Positions 20,070-28,685 of a stretch of 64,000 nucleotides of DNA are shown in pieces (within the stretch, counting starts at the first letter, position 1; each line of letters begins with the position of its first letter). Below the pieces are notes generated by a model. It saw only the letters and a list, made by a program, of their open reading frames with translations, ran no database searches and was not told the origin of the DNA. Position numbers and translations under genes: made by a program. The stretch comes from Mycolicibacterium celeriflavum (GTDB taxonomy: Bacteria; Actinomycetota; Actinomycetes; Mycobacteriales; Mycobacteriaceae). The stretch lies in the NCBI RefSeq assembly GCF_010731795.1, contig NZ_AP022591.1, positions 868,001 to 932,000 on the forward strand, read 5' to 3'.

Positions 20070-21026
20070 TCATGCGTTGAGCGCGGCGGATTCCTCCGCC
20101 GCGAGGCGCGGCTCGGCAGGAACCCAGCCCGGCGGGCCGAACATGTAGCCCACCTTGTCGCGCCATCGCGGTGCCCGTCGCACGTCGCGGGCGATCGCGA
20201 CGTACTCGTGGGTCTGCAGCGTCCAGATGTTGTAGGTGTCGACCTGCTTGGTCAGGCCGTAGTGCGGGCGCACGGTCTCGGCGGCGAAGCTGCCGAAAAT
20301 TCGGTCCCACACGATGAAGATGCCGCCGTAGTTCTTGTCGAGGTACTGCGGGTCCATGCCGTGGTGCACGCGGTGGTGTGAGGGTGTGTTGAAGACGAAT
20401 TCGATTGGCGCCCAGAGCTTTCCGATCCGCTCGGTGTGAATCCAGAACTGGTAGATCAGATTGATCGAGAAGCTGGCGAAGACGATCCACGGAGGCACGC
20501 CCACCAGCGGCAGCAGCGCACGCAGGAACACGTCCCCGCTGATGTTCCACTTCTGCCGCAACGCGGTGGCGAAGTTGAAGTACTGGCTGGAGTGGTGCGC
20601 CTGGTGGGTCGCCCAGATCAGCCGGACCCGGTGTGCCATCCGGTGATAGACGTAGTAGAGCAAATCGACGCCGACGATCGCGATCACCCACGTGTACCAG
20701 GCGTCGGCGGGCAACTGCCACGGTGCGACGTAGACGAACAACGCCGCGTAGCCCAGCAGTGCGATGAAGTTCAGCACTGCGCTGGTGCCGATCGAGACCA
20801 CGCCCATCCAGATGCTGGCCCACGCGTCGGACCGCTGATACGCCCCGGCCGGTGCGCGCTCGGATCCCGATGTCCCCGCCGAAGCGGCTCCGACCTCCTC
20901 ATGCGCCAGCCGCCGGGCGGCGGTCCATTCGATGACCAGCAGCAGCAAGAAGAACGGCACCGCGAACGTCACGGGGTCGTGCATCAGCGGTGGCAACACG
21001 TGCGAGAAGGCAGCACTCGCGTCCAC
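20070..21026 (-). CDS. Sterol desaturase / fatty acid hydroxylase family protein (Rv1814 Erg3-like)
   Basis: A 318-residue membrane di-iron oxygenase. The three histidine clusters of the family are present: HRMAH, HQAHHS and the pair HRVHHG preceded by NTPSHH; these coordinate two irons. Hydrophobic helices flank them (FAVPFFLLLLVIEWTAA, ALLGYAALFVYVA). It resembles M. tuberculosis Rv1814 (erg3), annotated as a C-5 sterol desaturase, though mycobacteria do not make sterols, so the lipid substrate is uncertain. The GTG at 21026 has GGAGG seven bases upstream; an ATG at 20984 (MHDPVTFA) is the alternative. It follows the carboxylesterase gene by 28 bases. Confidence 0.88.
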   Translation of the reverse strand: MDASAAFSHVLPPLMHDPVTFAVPFFLLLLVIEWTAARRLAHEEVGAASAGTSGSERAPAGAYQRSDAWASIWMGVVSIGTSAVLNFIALLGYAALFVYVAPWQLPADAWYTWVIAIVGVDLLYYVYHRMAHRVRLIWATHQAHHSSQYFNFATALRQKWNISGDVFLRALLPLVGVPPWIVFASFSINLIYQFWIHTERIGKLWAPIEFVFNTPSHHRVHHGMDPQYLDKNYGGIFIVWDRIFGSFAAETVRPHYGLTKQVDTYNIWTLQTHEYVAIARDVRRAPRWRDKVGYMFGPPGWVPAEPRLAAEESAALNA

Positions 21027-21054
21027 GTCGAAACCTCCGGGGAAAGCATACGGC

Positions 21055-22611
21055 TCAGCGGAAGCTGAGCACCTGATCGCCCCACGCGGTGCGCACGTCG
21101 TGGTCGAGGTCATCGACCACCCGATCATGGGCGTCGATGACCAGGGTGGCGCGGTCGGGATCGCGGTACGGCGGCCACACCGGATCGCCGGCCGGGCCGG
21201 CCGGTGTGTAGTCGACGGCGAAGTTCAGCCAGCGCCGGCGCATCCGCGCCGACACCGCCCGGCCGGCCTTCAGCCCACCGAGCTTGAAGGTGGGGTCCTT
21301 GGGGCCGGCGACCAGATTGCCCCACATATAAGGCAGTTCGGTGGCGTGCGCGGCGCCGAGGCGCAGTAGCCGCAGCATCGGGGTGGCGAAGTCGAACCGG
21401 TACAGATACACCGGTGCCACCTCGCGATGGCCCTCGGCGAACCACACCGACGGCATCCGGAACCCGATGTCGCGGGCCACGCCCATGCCGATGGCCTTGC
21501 CGCGGCCGCGGTAGGCGGCGCGGATCCGTTGCTCCTCGGGCAGTTGCAGATCCGGCTGCTCGGCGGCGATCTCGGCGAACATCGCGCGGATCGCCTTGGG
21601 CGTGATCGGCATCAGCGGCGACCTCATCCAGCGGAACAGCGCGGCTTCATGCTTGTTGGTCCCGATGATCAACGGAACCGGGTGCGTGCGGCCGTCGCGG
21701 GCCAGCTGCACCGGATGCGCCGGCACCACATCGCCGTCGATGATCGGCGCGAACGCCAGCGTGCCCGGGGTGCGCACCGGAATGTCGTCGAACACACGCT
21801 TGGACGCCGCCAGCAGCGCCGCCGTGGGCACCGACGGTAACCGGTCGGCTTCCTCAGGCCGCACCCCGAGCTCGTCGAGGAACAACTTCGCGACGCGCCG
21901 CGAACGCTCGCGATCGTAGATGGAGGTCGCAGGTGAACTTTGCGCGATCGCGGCGCCGAACAGGCCCGCGGCGGCCGGGCTGGCCAGCAGGGTGGTGATG
22001 ATCCCGGCGCCTGCGGATTCGCCGAAAACGGTCACGCGATCGGGGTCTCCCCCGAACCCTGCGATGTTCTCGCGGACCCACTGCAGCGCAAACAGCACGT
22101 CGCGCAGACCGAGATTGGTGGCGAACCCGTCACCGAATTCCGACAGATCCAAGAATCCCAGCGCGCCCACCCGGTAATTCACGGTGACGATCACCGCTTC
22201 GCCGCCGGCTGCGAGTGCACGGCCGTGATACAGCGGCTGCGCCGACGAACCGAGGACGTAGGCGCCGCCGTGCACCCACACCATCACCGGCTTACCCGCT
22301 CCCGGCTCGGTGTCCGAGGCCGCCCACACGTTCAGGGTCAGGCAGTCGTCGCCCTGTGGAGCCCCGAGATCGATCGGGATCCGCGGATCGGTCGGCTGCG
22401 GGCACACCGGGCCGACCCTGGTGGCGTCCACCGGCTCGGACCAGCGGCTGGGCGGTTCCGGCGGTCGCCAACGAAGCTCACCCGCAGGTGGGGCCGCGTA
22501 CCGGATGCCCTTCCACACCTTCACGGTTCCGTCGTCGAGGCCGCGGACCGGACCGTTCGCGGTGTCGACGACCGGACCGTCGTTGGCGGTGCGCCCGGCA
22601 TCGGCCGTCAT
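21055..22611 (-). CDS. Type B carboxylesterase (LipT-like)
   Basis: A 518-residue alpha/beta-hydrolase of the carboxylesterase type B family. The oxyanion-hole motif WVHGGAYVLGS is at 112-122 and the nucleophile is Ser199 in VFGESAGAG. GIRYAAPPAGELRWRPP near the N-terminus and GDDCLTLNVW are family marks. No signal peptide is seen, so it is probably cytosolic. It could hydrolyse short acyl esters or xenobiotic esters. The ATG at 22611 has GAGGAG upstream. It is divergent from the SMR genes and probably co-transcribed with the desaturase gene. Confidence 0.92.
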   Translation of the reverse strand: MTADAGRTANDGPVVDTANGPVRGLDDGTVKVWKGIRYAAPPAGELRWRPPEPPSRWSEPVDATRVGPVCPQPTDPRIPIDLGAPQGDDCLTLNVWAASDTEPGAGKPVMVWVHGGAYVLGSSAQPLYHGRALAAGGEAVIVTVNYRVGALGFLDLSEFGDGFATNLGLRDVLFALQWVRENIAGFGGDPDRVTVFGESAGAGIITTLLASPAAAGLFGAAIAQSSPATSIYDRERSRRVAKLFLDELGVRPEEADRLPSVPTAALLAASKRVFDDIPVRTPGTLAFAPIIDGDVVPAHPVQLARDGRTHPVPLIIGTNKHEAALFRWMRSPLMPITPKAIRAMFAEIAAEQPDLQLPEEQRIRAAYRGRGKAIGMGVARDIGFRMPSVWFAEGHREVAPVYLYRFDFATPMLRLLRLGAAHATELPYMWGNLVAGPKDPTFKLGGLKAGRAVSARMRRRWLNFAVDYTPAGPAGDPVWPPYRDPDRATLVIDAHDRVVDDLDHDVRTAWGDQVLSFR

Positions 22612-22676
22612 CAGGACTCCTCGGCATCGACGGAAAACTGCCTCACCAGGCTACGCGCGGCACGACCGGCCTCCGA

Positions 22677-22682
22677 TAGCTT
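22677..22682 (+). promoter_or_regulatory. Predicted -10 element for leaderless SMR operon
   Basis: TAGCTT, six bases upstream of the GTG at 22689, fitting a leaderless TANNNT promoter. Confidence 0.45.
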
Positions 22683-22688
22683 GGTGGC

Positions 22689-23021
22689 GTGATCAAGTGG
22701 GCGTTGCTCGGTGGGGCCATCGTCGCTGAGGTTGCGGGGACATTGTCTTTGCGTGCCTCGCAAGACCATTCGGTGTGGTTGCTTGCGGTGGTCGTCGGCT
22801 ATGTCTGCGCGTTCGTGTTGTTGACGATGGTGTTGCGCGCCGGGATTCCGGTGGGCGTGGCCTACGGCATCTGGGGTGCGTTGGGCACGGCGGGTACCGC
22901 GGTGCTGGCGGCCCTGCTGTTCGGCGACCCGTTCACCTGGCCGATAGTCGCCGGCATCGGGCTCATCATCGCCGGCGTCCTGCTCATCGAACTCGGCTCG
23001 CATCGGGCGGCCGAGACGTGA
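22689..23021 (+). CDS. Small multidrug resistance (SMR) transporter, subunit 1
   Basis: A 110-residue proton-coupled exporter with four membrane helices. The essential glutamate of the family is Glu14 in GGAIVAEVAGTLSLRAS, and the GVAYGIWGALGTAGTAVLAA segment is the SMR helix-3 signature. The start is a GTG just after a TANNNT hexamer. Its stop overlaps the next SMR start by one base, so the two are translated together and probably form a heterodimer (as in EbrAB-type pairs). Substrates may be quaternary ammonium compounds or guanidinium-like metabolites. Confidence 0.92.
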   Translation: MIKWALLGGAIVAEVAGTLSLRASQDHSVWLLAVVVGYVCAFVLLTMVLRAGIPVGVAYGIWGALGTAGTAVLAALLFGDPFTWPIVAGIGLIIAGVLLIELGSHRAAET

Positions 23022-23344
23022 TGTGGTGGACGCTCGCGGGCGCCATCGCCGTCGAGGTCGTCGCGACGCTGTCGCTGCGGGCCTCCGACGGCTTCCGCAA
23101 AAAGGCCTGGATCGCGCCCGTGGTGCTCGGCTACCTGGCGTCGTTCTACCTGCTGTGGCTGACCCTGGCATTCGGGATGCCGGTCGGCATCGCCTACGGG
23201 GTTTGGACCGCGTGCGGCGTCGCGCTCGTCGCGCTGATCGCGCGGGTGTTGTTCGCCGAGCCGCTCACCTGGTTGATGACCTCGGGCATTGCGCTGATCG
23301 TCGCGGGCGTGCTCACGATCGAGTTGGCGGGCGCCGCGCACTGA
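23021..23344 (+). CDS. Small multidrug resistance (SMR) transporter, subunit 2
   Basis: A 107-residue second SMR protein with four helices. The conserved acidic residue is Glu12 in AGAIAVEVVATLSLRAS and the helix-3 signature is GIAYGVWTACGVALVALIA. The start ATG shares its A with the TGA stop of the first subunit. The C-terminal 32 bases overlap the end of the convergent MFS gene. Unlike its partner it begins MWWT and has a Lys-containing loop (GFRKKAW), consistent with opposite membrane orientation in a heterodimer. Confidence 0.92.
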   Translation: MWWTLAGAIAVEVVATLSLRASDGFRKKAWIAPVVLGYLASFYLLWLTLAFGMPVGIAYGVWTACGVALVALIARVLFAEPLTWLMTSGIALIVAGVLTIELAGAAH

Positions 23345-24512
23345 GCACACCGGCCAGCGCGAGCACCACCACGCCGGCCACGGGGACGCTGAGCAGCCCG
23401 ATCCGCAGGCTCGTCGCATCGGCGACCACGCCGACGATCAGCGGCGCTCCGAAGAACCCGATCCGCATCAGCCAGGTCAGCACCGTCAACCCGCTGCCCG
23501 GCCGCAGCCCGGGAAGCTGATCGGCGCGGTGCATGGCGGCGGGGATCAGGGTGGCCACCCCGAAACCGGCGGCGGCGAACCCGGCGATAGTGGCGGGTAC
23601 GGACGGAAACGCCAATGCTGCACCCATGCCCGCGGCGGTGAGGACGCCTCCGGCGCGCACGACCGCCCGCTCGCCGAACCGGTCGACCAGGCGATCGCCG
23701 ATCAACCGCCCGACGAACATCGCCCCGGCCAGCGCGATGTAGCCGAACGCGGCGACGGCGCCCGGCGCATCCAGACTGTCACGCAGATACAGTGTGGCCC
23801 AGGAACTTCCGGCGTCCTCGACGGTGGCGCCCGCGACCGCAATCACCACCAGCGCGAGCAGCGCGGCGTACACCGCCGCCCCTGGCCCGCCGGCACCGGT
23901 GACGTGCACCGCCGGATGATCGTCGTGATCGGCACCCTTCAGCAGATACGGATAGGCGAACACGACCACCGCGCAGCACAACACCGCGGCGGTGGTCAGA
24001 TGCGCGGTGCGGGAGATGCCGAGCGCGATCGCACCGGCGCCCATCAACCCGCCGACGATCGCGCCCGCGGACCATACGGCGTGAAACGAGTTGATGATCG
24101 AGCGGCCGTAGTTGCGCTGCAACCGCAGCCCGTGCGCGTTCTGCGCGACATCGGTGATCGCATCCGATGCGCCCGCGACGAACAACGCCGCCGCCAGCAT
24201 CAGCGGGCTCGATGCCAGGCCGGCGGCCACGACGAACACCGCGATGCCGACGGTGCCGACGACCGCCACCCGTGCCGAGCGGTAGCGCCGGATCAGCGCC
24301 GCCGCGGTCAGTCCGGCCACCAGCGCGCCGGCCGAGAACGCCGCGATCGCCGCGCCGTACACCGCGTTCGACAACTGCAGGTCGGTCTTGATCTCCGGGT
24401 AACGCGGCAGCAGGTTGGCGAAGATCGCACCGTTGCTCAAGAACAGCGCGGCCACCGCGATGCGGGCCCGCCGGTGCTGCGCCCGCGCCGTGTCCAACCG
24501 GTCGGCCGCCAT
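23313..24512 (-). CDS. MFS transporter, 12 predicted helices
   Basis: A 399-residue major facilitator permease. It starts with a basic cytosolic tail and helix 1 IAVAALFLSNGAIFANLLP, and has the first-loop region RYPEIKTDLQLSNAVYG and the loop RLIGDRLVDRFGERAVVRAG typical of the superfamily; about 12 hydrophobic segments are visible. Substrate unknown. The ATG at 24512 has TAGGGT seven bases upstream. It converges on the SMR pair and overlaps it by 32 bases. A GC-rich inverted repeat (GCCGCC...GCGGCGGC) lies between it and malQ. Confidence 0.9.
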   Translation of the reverse strand: MAADRLDTARAQHRRARIAVAALFLSNGAIFANLLPRYPEIKTDLQLSNAVYGAAIAAFSAGALVAGLTAAALIRRYRSARVAVVGTVGIAVFVVAAGLASSPLMLAAALFVAGASDAITDVAQNAHGLRLQRNYGRSIINSFHAVWSAGAIVGGLMGAGAIALGISRTAHLTTAAVLCCAVVVFAYPYLLKGADHDDHPAVHVTGAGGPGAAVYAALLALVVIAVAGATVEDAGSSWATLYLRDSLDAPGAVAAFGYIALAGAMFVGRLIGDRLVDRFGERAVVRAGGVLTAAGMGAALAFPSVPATIAGFAAAGFGVATLIPAAMHRADQLPGLRPGSGLTVLTWLMRIGFFGAPLIVGVVADATSLRIGLLSVPVAGVVVLALAGVLSARRPPTRS

Positions 24513-24681
24513 GCGGCCGACCCTACGCGAGGACGACCAGACCAGATCAACGCCGAAGGTGCCGCCACCGCGAAATTGCGGCGGCGGTTTCTTCGCAGTG
24601 GGTTCACATTGGACGCGCGGCGGGTACGCACCGGATCGTGTCGATCCGCGAGTCGCTGCCCCGCCAGGCAAGATTGACGCC

Positions 24682-26823
24682 ATGACAGAGCAGGCCGGGC
24701 CGCCCGCGTCGCTGGTGGAGTTGGCGCGACGCTACGGTGTCGCAGCCGAATACGAGGACTGGACCGGCACGCGCACCGCCGTAGCGGGTTCGACGCTGAT
24801 CTCGGTGCTGGCGGCGCTGGGTGTCCCCGCCGCCACCGAGGACGACCGCATCGCCGCGCTCACCGCGCACGACCGCGAATACTGGACGCGTCGCCTGCCG
24901 CCGACCATCGTCGGGCGGGCCGGTGTCACGTCGGCGTTCTGGGTCCACGTCACCCACGGCGGCCCGGTGACACTCCGGATCCACTTGGAGGACGGGACGG
25001 TCCGCGCGGATCTGCTTCAACTCGAGAACTACAGGCCGCCATACGATCTGGACGGCAGGCTGGTCGGCGAGGCGACGTTCGAGTTGCCCGCCGACCTACC
25101 GATCGGATACCACCGCCTGCATTTACAGGCCGACTCGTCGGAGACGAGCACACCGGTCATCGTCTCGCCGGCGTCGCTGCAGCCGCCGGCGGGCCGGCAG
25201 TGGGGGCTGGCCACCCAGTTGTACAGCGTGCGGTCGGAAAGATCTTGGGGCATCGGCGATCTGACTGACCTTACCGACCTCGCCGTATGGTCGGCGGCCC
25301 GGCACGGCGCGGGCTTCATCCTGGTCAACCCTCTGCATGCGGCCGCTCCCGTCGCGCCGATGGAACCGTCGCCCTACCTGCCCACGTCGCGCCGCTTCGT
25401 CAACCCGATCTACCTGCGCGTCGAGGCGGTCCCGGAGTACGCCTACGTCCGTCGCCGCAACCGGATGGGCAAGGCGCGCGAGTTCCTGCAGTCGCGGGCC
25501 CGGCGCACCGACCAGATCGACCGCGACGCCGCGTGGAAGGCCAAGCGCGCCGCGCTGGAGGCGGTCTACGCGGTGCCGCGGTCGGCGGGGCGGCAGCTGG
25601 CCTACGCCGCCTACCGCGAGCGTGAGGGCGCCAGCCTGGACGACTTTGCGATCTGGTGTGCACTGGCCGAGCGGCACGGCACCAACTGGCATCAGTGGCC
25701 CTCGGAGCTGCAGCATCCGGCGAACGAGGCCGTCGCGGACTTCGCCGCCGAGAACGCCGACGCCGTGGACTTCCACCGTTGGCTGCAGTGGCAACTCGAA
25801 GACCAGCTGACCGCAGCGCAGGCCACCGCCCTGCAGGCGGGCATGAGCCTGGGCGTCATGCACGACCTCGCTGTCGGTGTGGACCCCAACGGCGCGGATT
25901 CGTGGGCGCTGCAGGACGTACTGGCGCTCGGGGTCACCGCGGGTGCGCCGCCGGACGAGTTCAACCAGCTCGGCCAGGACTGGTCGCAGCCACCGTGGCG
26001 GCCGGACCAACTCGAGAAGCTCGCCTATGAGCCGTTCCGCGCTCTTGTCAACGCTGTGCTGCGGCACGCGGGCGGGGTGCGGATCGACCACATCATCGGG
26101 CTGTTCCGGTTGTGGTGGATTCCGCAGGGCGCACCGCCCACCGAAGGCACCTATGTGCGCTACGACCACGAGGCGATGATCGGCATCGTCGCGCTGGAGG
26201 CGCACCGGGCGGAAGCCGTCGTCGTCGGCGAGGACCTCGGCACCGTCGAGCCGTGGGTGCGCGACCACTTGCGCGAGCGCGGCCTGTTCGGGACCTCGAT
26301 CCTGTGGTTCGAAGCCGACCGCGACGGTGACGGTGGCCCGCTTCCCGCCGAGCGGTGGCGCGAGTACTGCCTGTCGGCGGTCACCACCCACGATCTGCCT
26401 CCGACGGCCGGCTACCTGGCCGGCGAGCACGTCCGACTCCGCGACGAACTCGGGCTGCTGACCCGGCCCGCCGAGGAGGAACTGGCCGCCGACCGCGAAC
26501 AGCAGGCGAGGTGGTTGAACGAACTGCGCCGCGTCGGCCTGCTGCGTGGCGACCCCGAGGACGTCGGTGCCACCGAGATCGTCGAGGCGTTGCACCACTA
26601 TCTCGGTCGCACACCATCGCGGTTGCTGTCGCTGTCGCTGACCGACGCGGTCGGTGACCTGCGCACCCAGAACCAACCGGGCACCACCGACGAGTATCCG
26701 AACTGGAGGGTCCCGCTGAGCGATCCCGACGGCAGGAAACTCCTGCTGGAGGACGTATTCGAGGACGCCAACGCAGCGAGACTGGGCGAGATCATGCGGG
26801 CTGCGGTGCGTCCGACGGTGTAA
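24682..26823 (+). CDS. malQ: 4-alpha-glucanotransferase (amylomaltase)
   Basis: A 713-residue GH77 enzyme that transfers alpha-1,4-glucan segments in maltodextrin and glycogen metabolism. An N-terminal actinobacterial extension of about 160 residues precedes the catalytic barrel. Family motifs are GGVRIDHIIGLFRLWWIP with the nucleophile Asp near 469, VVVGEDLGTVEPWVR with the acid/base Glu near 516, and TTHDLPPTAGY with the third carboxylate. The C-terminus has the usual NQPGTTDEYPNWRVPL. It corresponds to M. tuberculosis malQ (Rv1781c). The ATG at 24682 fits the family start. Confidence 0.96.
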   Translation: MTEQAGPPASLVELARRYGVAAEYEDWTGTRTAVAGSTLISVLAALGVPAATEDDRIAALTAHDREYWTRRLPPTIVGRAGVTSAFWVHVTHGGPVTLRIHLEDGTVRADLLQLENYRPPYDLDGRLVGEATFELPADLPIGYHRLHLQADSSETSTPVIVSPASLQPPAGRQWGLATQLYSVRSERSWGIGDLTDLTDLAVWSAARHGAGFILVNPLHAAAPVAPMEPSPYLPTSRRFVNPIYLRVEAVPEYAYVRRRNRMGKAREFLQSRARRTDQIDRDAAWKAKRAALEAVYAVPRSAGRQLAYAAYREREGASLDDFAIWCALAERHGTNWHQWPSELQHPANEAVADFAAENADAVDFHRWLQWQLEDQLTAAQATALQAGMSLGVMHDLAVGVDPNGADSWALQDVLALGVTAGAPPDEFNQLGQDWSQPPWRPDQLEKLAYEPFRALVNAVLRHAGGVRIDHIIGLFRLWWIPQGAPPTEGTYVRYDHEAMIGIVALEAHRAEAVVVGEDLGTVEPWVRDHLRERGLFGTSILWFEADRDGDGGPLPAERWREYCLSAVTTHDLPPTAGYLAGEHVRLRDELGLLTRPAEEELAADREQQARWLNELRRVGLLRGDPEDVGATEIVEALHHYLGRTPSRLLSLSLTDAVGDLRTQNQPGTTDEYPNWRVPLSDPDGRKLLLEDVFEDANAARLGEIMRAAVRPTV

Positions 26824-26899
26824 CGCGGGCGGGTCGTCCTCCGGTTTCACATTCGAACGGTCTGCGATATGTTCGCACCGCACCGACCTAGGGAGATCC

Positions 26900-27310
26900 G
26901 TGAACAAGCTTGTTGTGCTCAGCGGTGGGCTCGTCGCTGTCGGTTCCGTGGCGCTGGTCGGCGCCGGTGTCGCGCTGTCCCAGCCGTCGGCGAACAACTA
27001 CAACGTGGTCGGCGAGCCGTATCAGAAGGCGCTGCAGATCCTGAAGTTCCAAGGCGTGAAGGGATCCTTCGGCGGATCGTTCGGCAGCGTACTGCCGCAG
27101 GCGGAGTGCCTGGTCGACCAGCAGAAGATGACCTCAGGCGGCCGGATCCTGCTGATGCTCGACTGCAGCCAGAAGGCGGCCGACATGATTGCCGAGATGG
27201 GGCCGTCCGGAGGGCCCAGAGTCGGCGGCAACGGCGTCACCACGGTGACGCCCACCCCGGTGGTGCCGATCCAGGGTGCGCCCGGCGCGGCTGCGCCGCC
27301 GCCTGCCTGA
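26900..27310 (+). CDS. Secreted or membrane-anchored small protein, PASTA-like core
   Basis: A 136-residue protein with an N-terminal hydrophobic segment (LVVLSGGLVAVGSVALVGAG) ending at ALSQPSA, suggesting a signal peptide or anchor. The core NVVGEPYQKALQILKFQG followed by a glycine loop and QAECLVDQQKM resembles a single PASTA repeat, with two cysteines (AECLV, LMLDCS) that could pair. The tail is Pro/Ala rich. GTG at 26900 with GGGAG eight bases upstream. A TATGTT hexamer at about 26868-26873 could be its -10. Function unknown. Confidence 0.75.
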   Translation: MNKLVVLSGGLVAVGSVALVGAGVALSQPSANNYNVVGEPYQKALQILKFQGVKGSFGGSFGSVLPQAECLVDQQKMTSGGRILLMLDCSQKAADMIAEMGPSGGPRVGGNGVTTVTPTPVVPIQGAPGAAAPPPA

Positions 27311-27320
27311 CGCCTCAGGC
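27305..27320. terminator. Stop-codon hairpin between convergent genes
   Basis: GCCTGA-CGCC-TCAGGC forms a 6-bp stem with a 4-base loop that contains the stop codons of both convergent genes. There is no U-tract, so termination is uncertain. Confidence 0.35.
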
Positions 27321-27749
27321 CTCGACCAGCTGTTGCAGGCTGGCCAACGTCTTGCCCATGTTGCGGCCGACCTGCCGCGCGGCGACCCGGTCCGCGATCA
27401 GTCCCAGGAGGTTTCCGGCCGACTCGTAGGACAGCCGGAAAATGACCGTCGTCCGCCCGTCCTCGGTCTCACGCAACCGGAACCGGCCGCGCTGCGACAC
27501 CCCGGTGATCCCGATCCACGACAATTCGCGCGGCGGGTCGAACTCGACGACCTCGACGGTGCCGCCGATGGGCACCGAGCCCACCTTCCAGTGGACGGTG
27601 TAGCGGGCGCCTCGTCCGGCGGGGTCGTCGGTCAGCGTCTCCCACCGCTCCAGGCTGGACATGAACTCCGGATAGCAGCCGGGGTCGCTGACCACCTTCC
27701 ACACCCGCTCCCGGTCGGCGTCGATGACGCACCGCCGCTGCACCCTCAT
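27315..27749 (-). CDS. SRPBCC / polyketide cyclase-like lipid-binding protein
   Basis: A 144-residue START-like protein. The opening VQRRCVIDADRERVWKVVSD, then WETLTDDPAGRGARYTVHWK and the closing helix around VAARQVGRNMGKTLASLQQL, are typical of the mycobacterial polyketide cyclase/dehydrase family that holds hydrophobic ligands in a cavity. It overlaps the upstream acyltransferase gene by four bases, so the pair probably acts on the same lipid. No catalytic residues can be assigned. Confidence 0.87.
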   Translation of the reverse strand: MRVQRRCVIDADRERVWKVVSDPGCYPEFMSSLERWETLTDDPAGRGARYTVHWKVGSVPIGGTVEVVEFDPPRELSWIGITGVSQRGRFRLRETEDGRTTVIFRLSYESAGNLLGLIADRVAARQVGRNMGKTLASLQQLVEA

Positions 27750-28591
27750 CCGAGCACCGGGAAGCGTCGTCGCGCCGCCAGCCGATCCACCCCAGCTTGC
27801 AGGCTGGTCAGCACTCTCTTGTCGATCACATCGTCGTCACCGGCCGCGATGTCGTCGGCGTCGATCGGGTCCTGCACCTCGATGGCGATCTTGGTCGGCA
27901 ACGGCAGCCTCGGCACCATGTCGCTGACGGTCAGGCCCCACGGCGGCGCCACCAGGATCGGCACGCTCTTGAGGCGCGCCGTCTTGTCCACCATCAGCAG
28001 CTTGGCCAGCCACTGCCCGCGGTCGAGGAACAGCGCCGCTTCCTGGCCGCCGACGCTGGCCACGGGCACGATCGGCACACCGGCCTCGCGGGCGAGCTTC
28101 ACGTAGCCCTTGCGGCCGCCGAAGTCGACCTCGTGGCGCTTCCACGACGGCCGGAACACCTCGTAGTCGCCGCCGGGATACACCAGAAGGGCTCCACCCG
28201 ACTTCAGTGCCAGCGTGGCGTTGTCGTGGTTGGCGGCGACGGTGCCGAACTTGCGCAGCGAGCCCAGCCCCGGCATCGACACGACCAGGTTGTGGGCAAG
28301 CTGATAGAACGGTCGCTCGACGCCGAAGTACGAGCAGAACGCCAGCGTGAAGACGAAGGTGTCGGGCGGCAGGTTGCCTCCGCTGTGGTTGCCCACCAGC
28401 AGCACCGGCCCGTCGGCGGGGATGCGGTCCAGACCGCGCACATCGGCGCGGAAATACAGCGATGCCAACAGCCACAGGCCCGGTAACTGCTCTCGGATGT
28501 AGTCGGGGTCGCGTTGATCCAGATCGGCTTTGGGGACCCGGGCCGCCACTTGCTGCTTGGCCCACTCGAGAACGCTCTCGATCCCCGCCAT
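27746..28591 (-). CDS. PlsC-family 1-acylglycerol-phosphate acyltransferase-like protein
   Basis: A 281-residue acyltransferase. The region GPVLLVGNHSGGNLPPDTF gives motif I as NHSGG with an acidic residue downstream, a variant of NHxxxxD common in the diacylglycerol/hemolysin-type acyltransferases of mycobacteria. LLVYPGGDYEVFRPSW is the motif III region and GVPIVPVASVGG motif IV. It probably acylates a glycerolipid or related acceptor at the inner membrane. A TATGTT hexamer lies five bases upstream of the ATG at 28591. It is divergent from the PF10118 gene. Confidence 0.88.
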   Translation of the reverse strand: MAGIESVLEWAKQQVAARVPKADLDQRDPDYIREQLPGLWLLASLYFRADVRGLDRIPADGPVLLVGNHSGGNLPPDTFVFTLAFCSYFGVERPFYQLAHNLVVSMPGLGSLRKFGTVAANHDNATLALKSGGALLVYPGGDYEVFRPSWKRHEVDFGGRKGYVKLAREAGVPIVPVASVGGQEAALFLDRGQWLAKLLMVDKTARLKSVPILVAPPWGLTVSDMVPRLPLPTKIAIEVQDPIDADDIAAGDDDVIDKRVLTSLQAGVDRLAARRRFPVLG

Positions 28592-28649
28592 GAACGAACA
28601 TATTGACAGCGCGAGCGAACCTGAAACCTGCGTCGCCAGCCACCTCTTC

Positions 28650-28655
28650 TAGACT
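28650..28655 (+). promoter_or_regulatory. Predicted -10 element for the PF10118 operon
   Basis: TAGACT, 30 bases upstream of the ATG at 28686, which also has a CTGGAGG ribosome-binding site at 28674-28680. This is a leadered transcript, in contrast to many neighbours. Confidence 0.4.
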
Positions 28656-28685
28656 GCGTACACACGGCTTCGACTGGAGGCTGAC

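Noticed and set aside
25123..26997. 624-codon open frame on the minus strand opposite malQ
   Set aside because: malQ has all GH77 catalytic motifs; the antisense product is low in structure and unrelated to any family.
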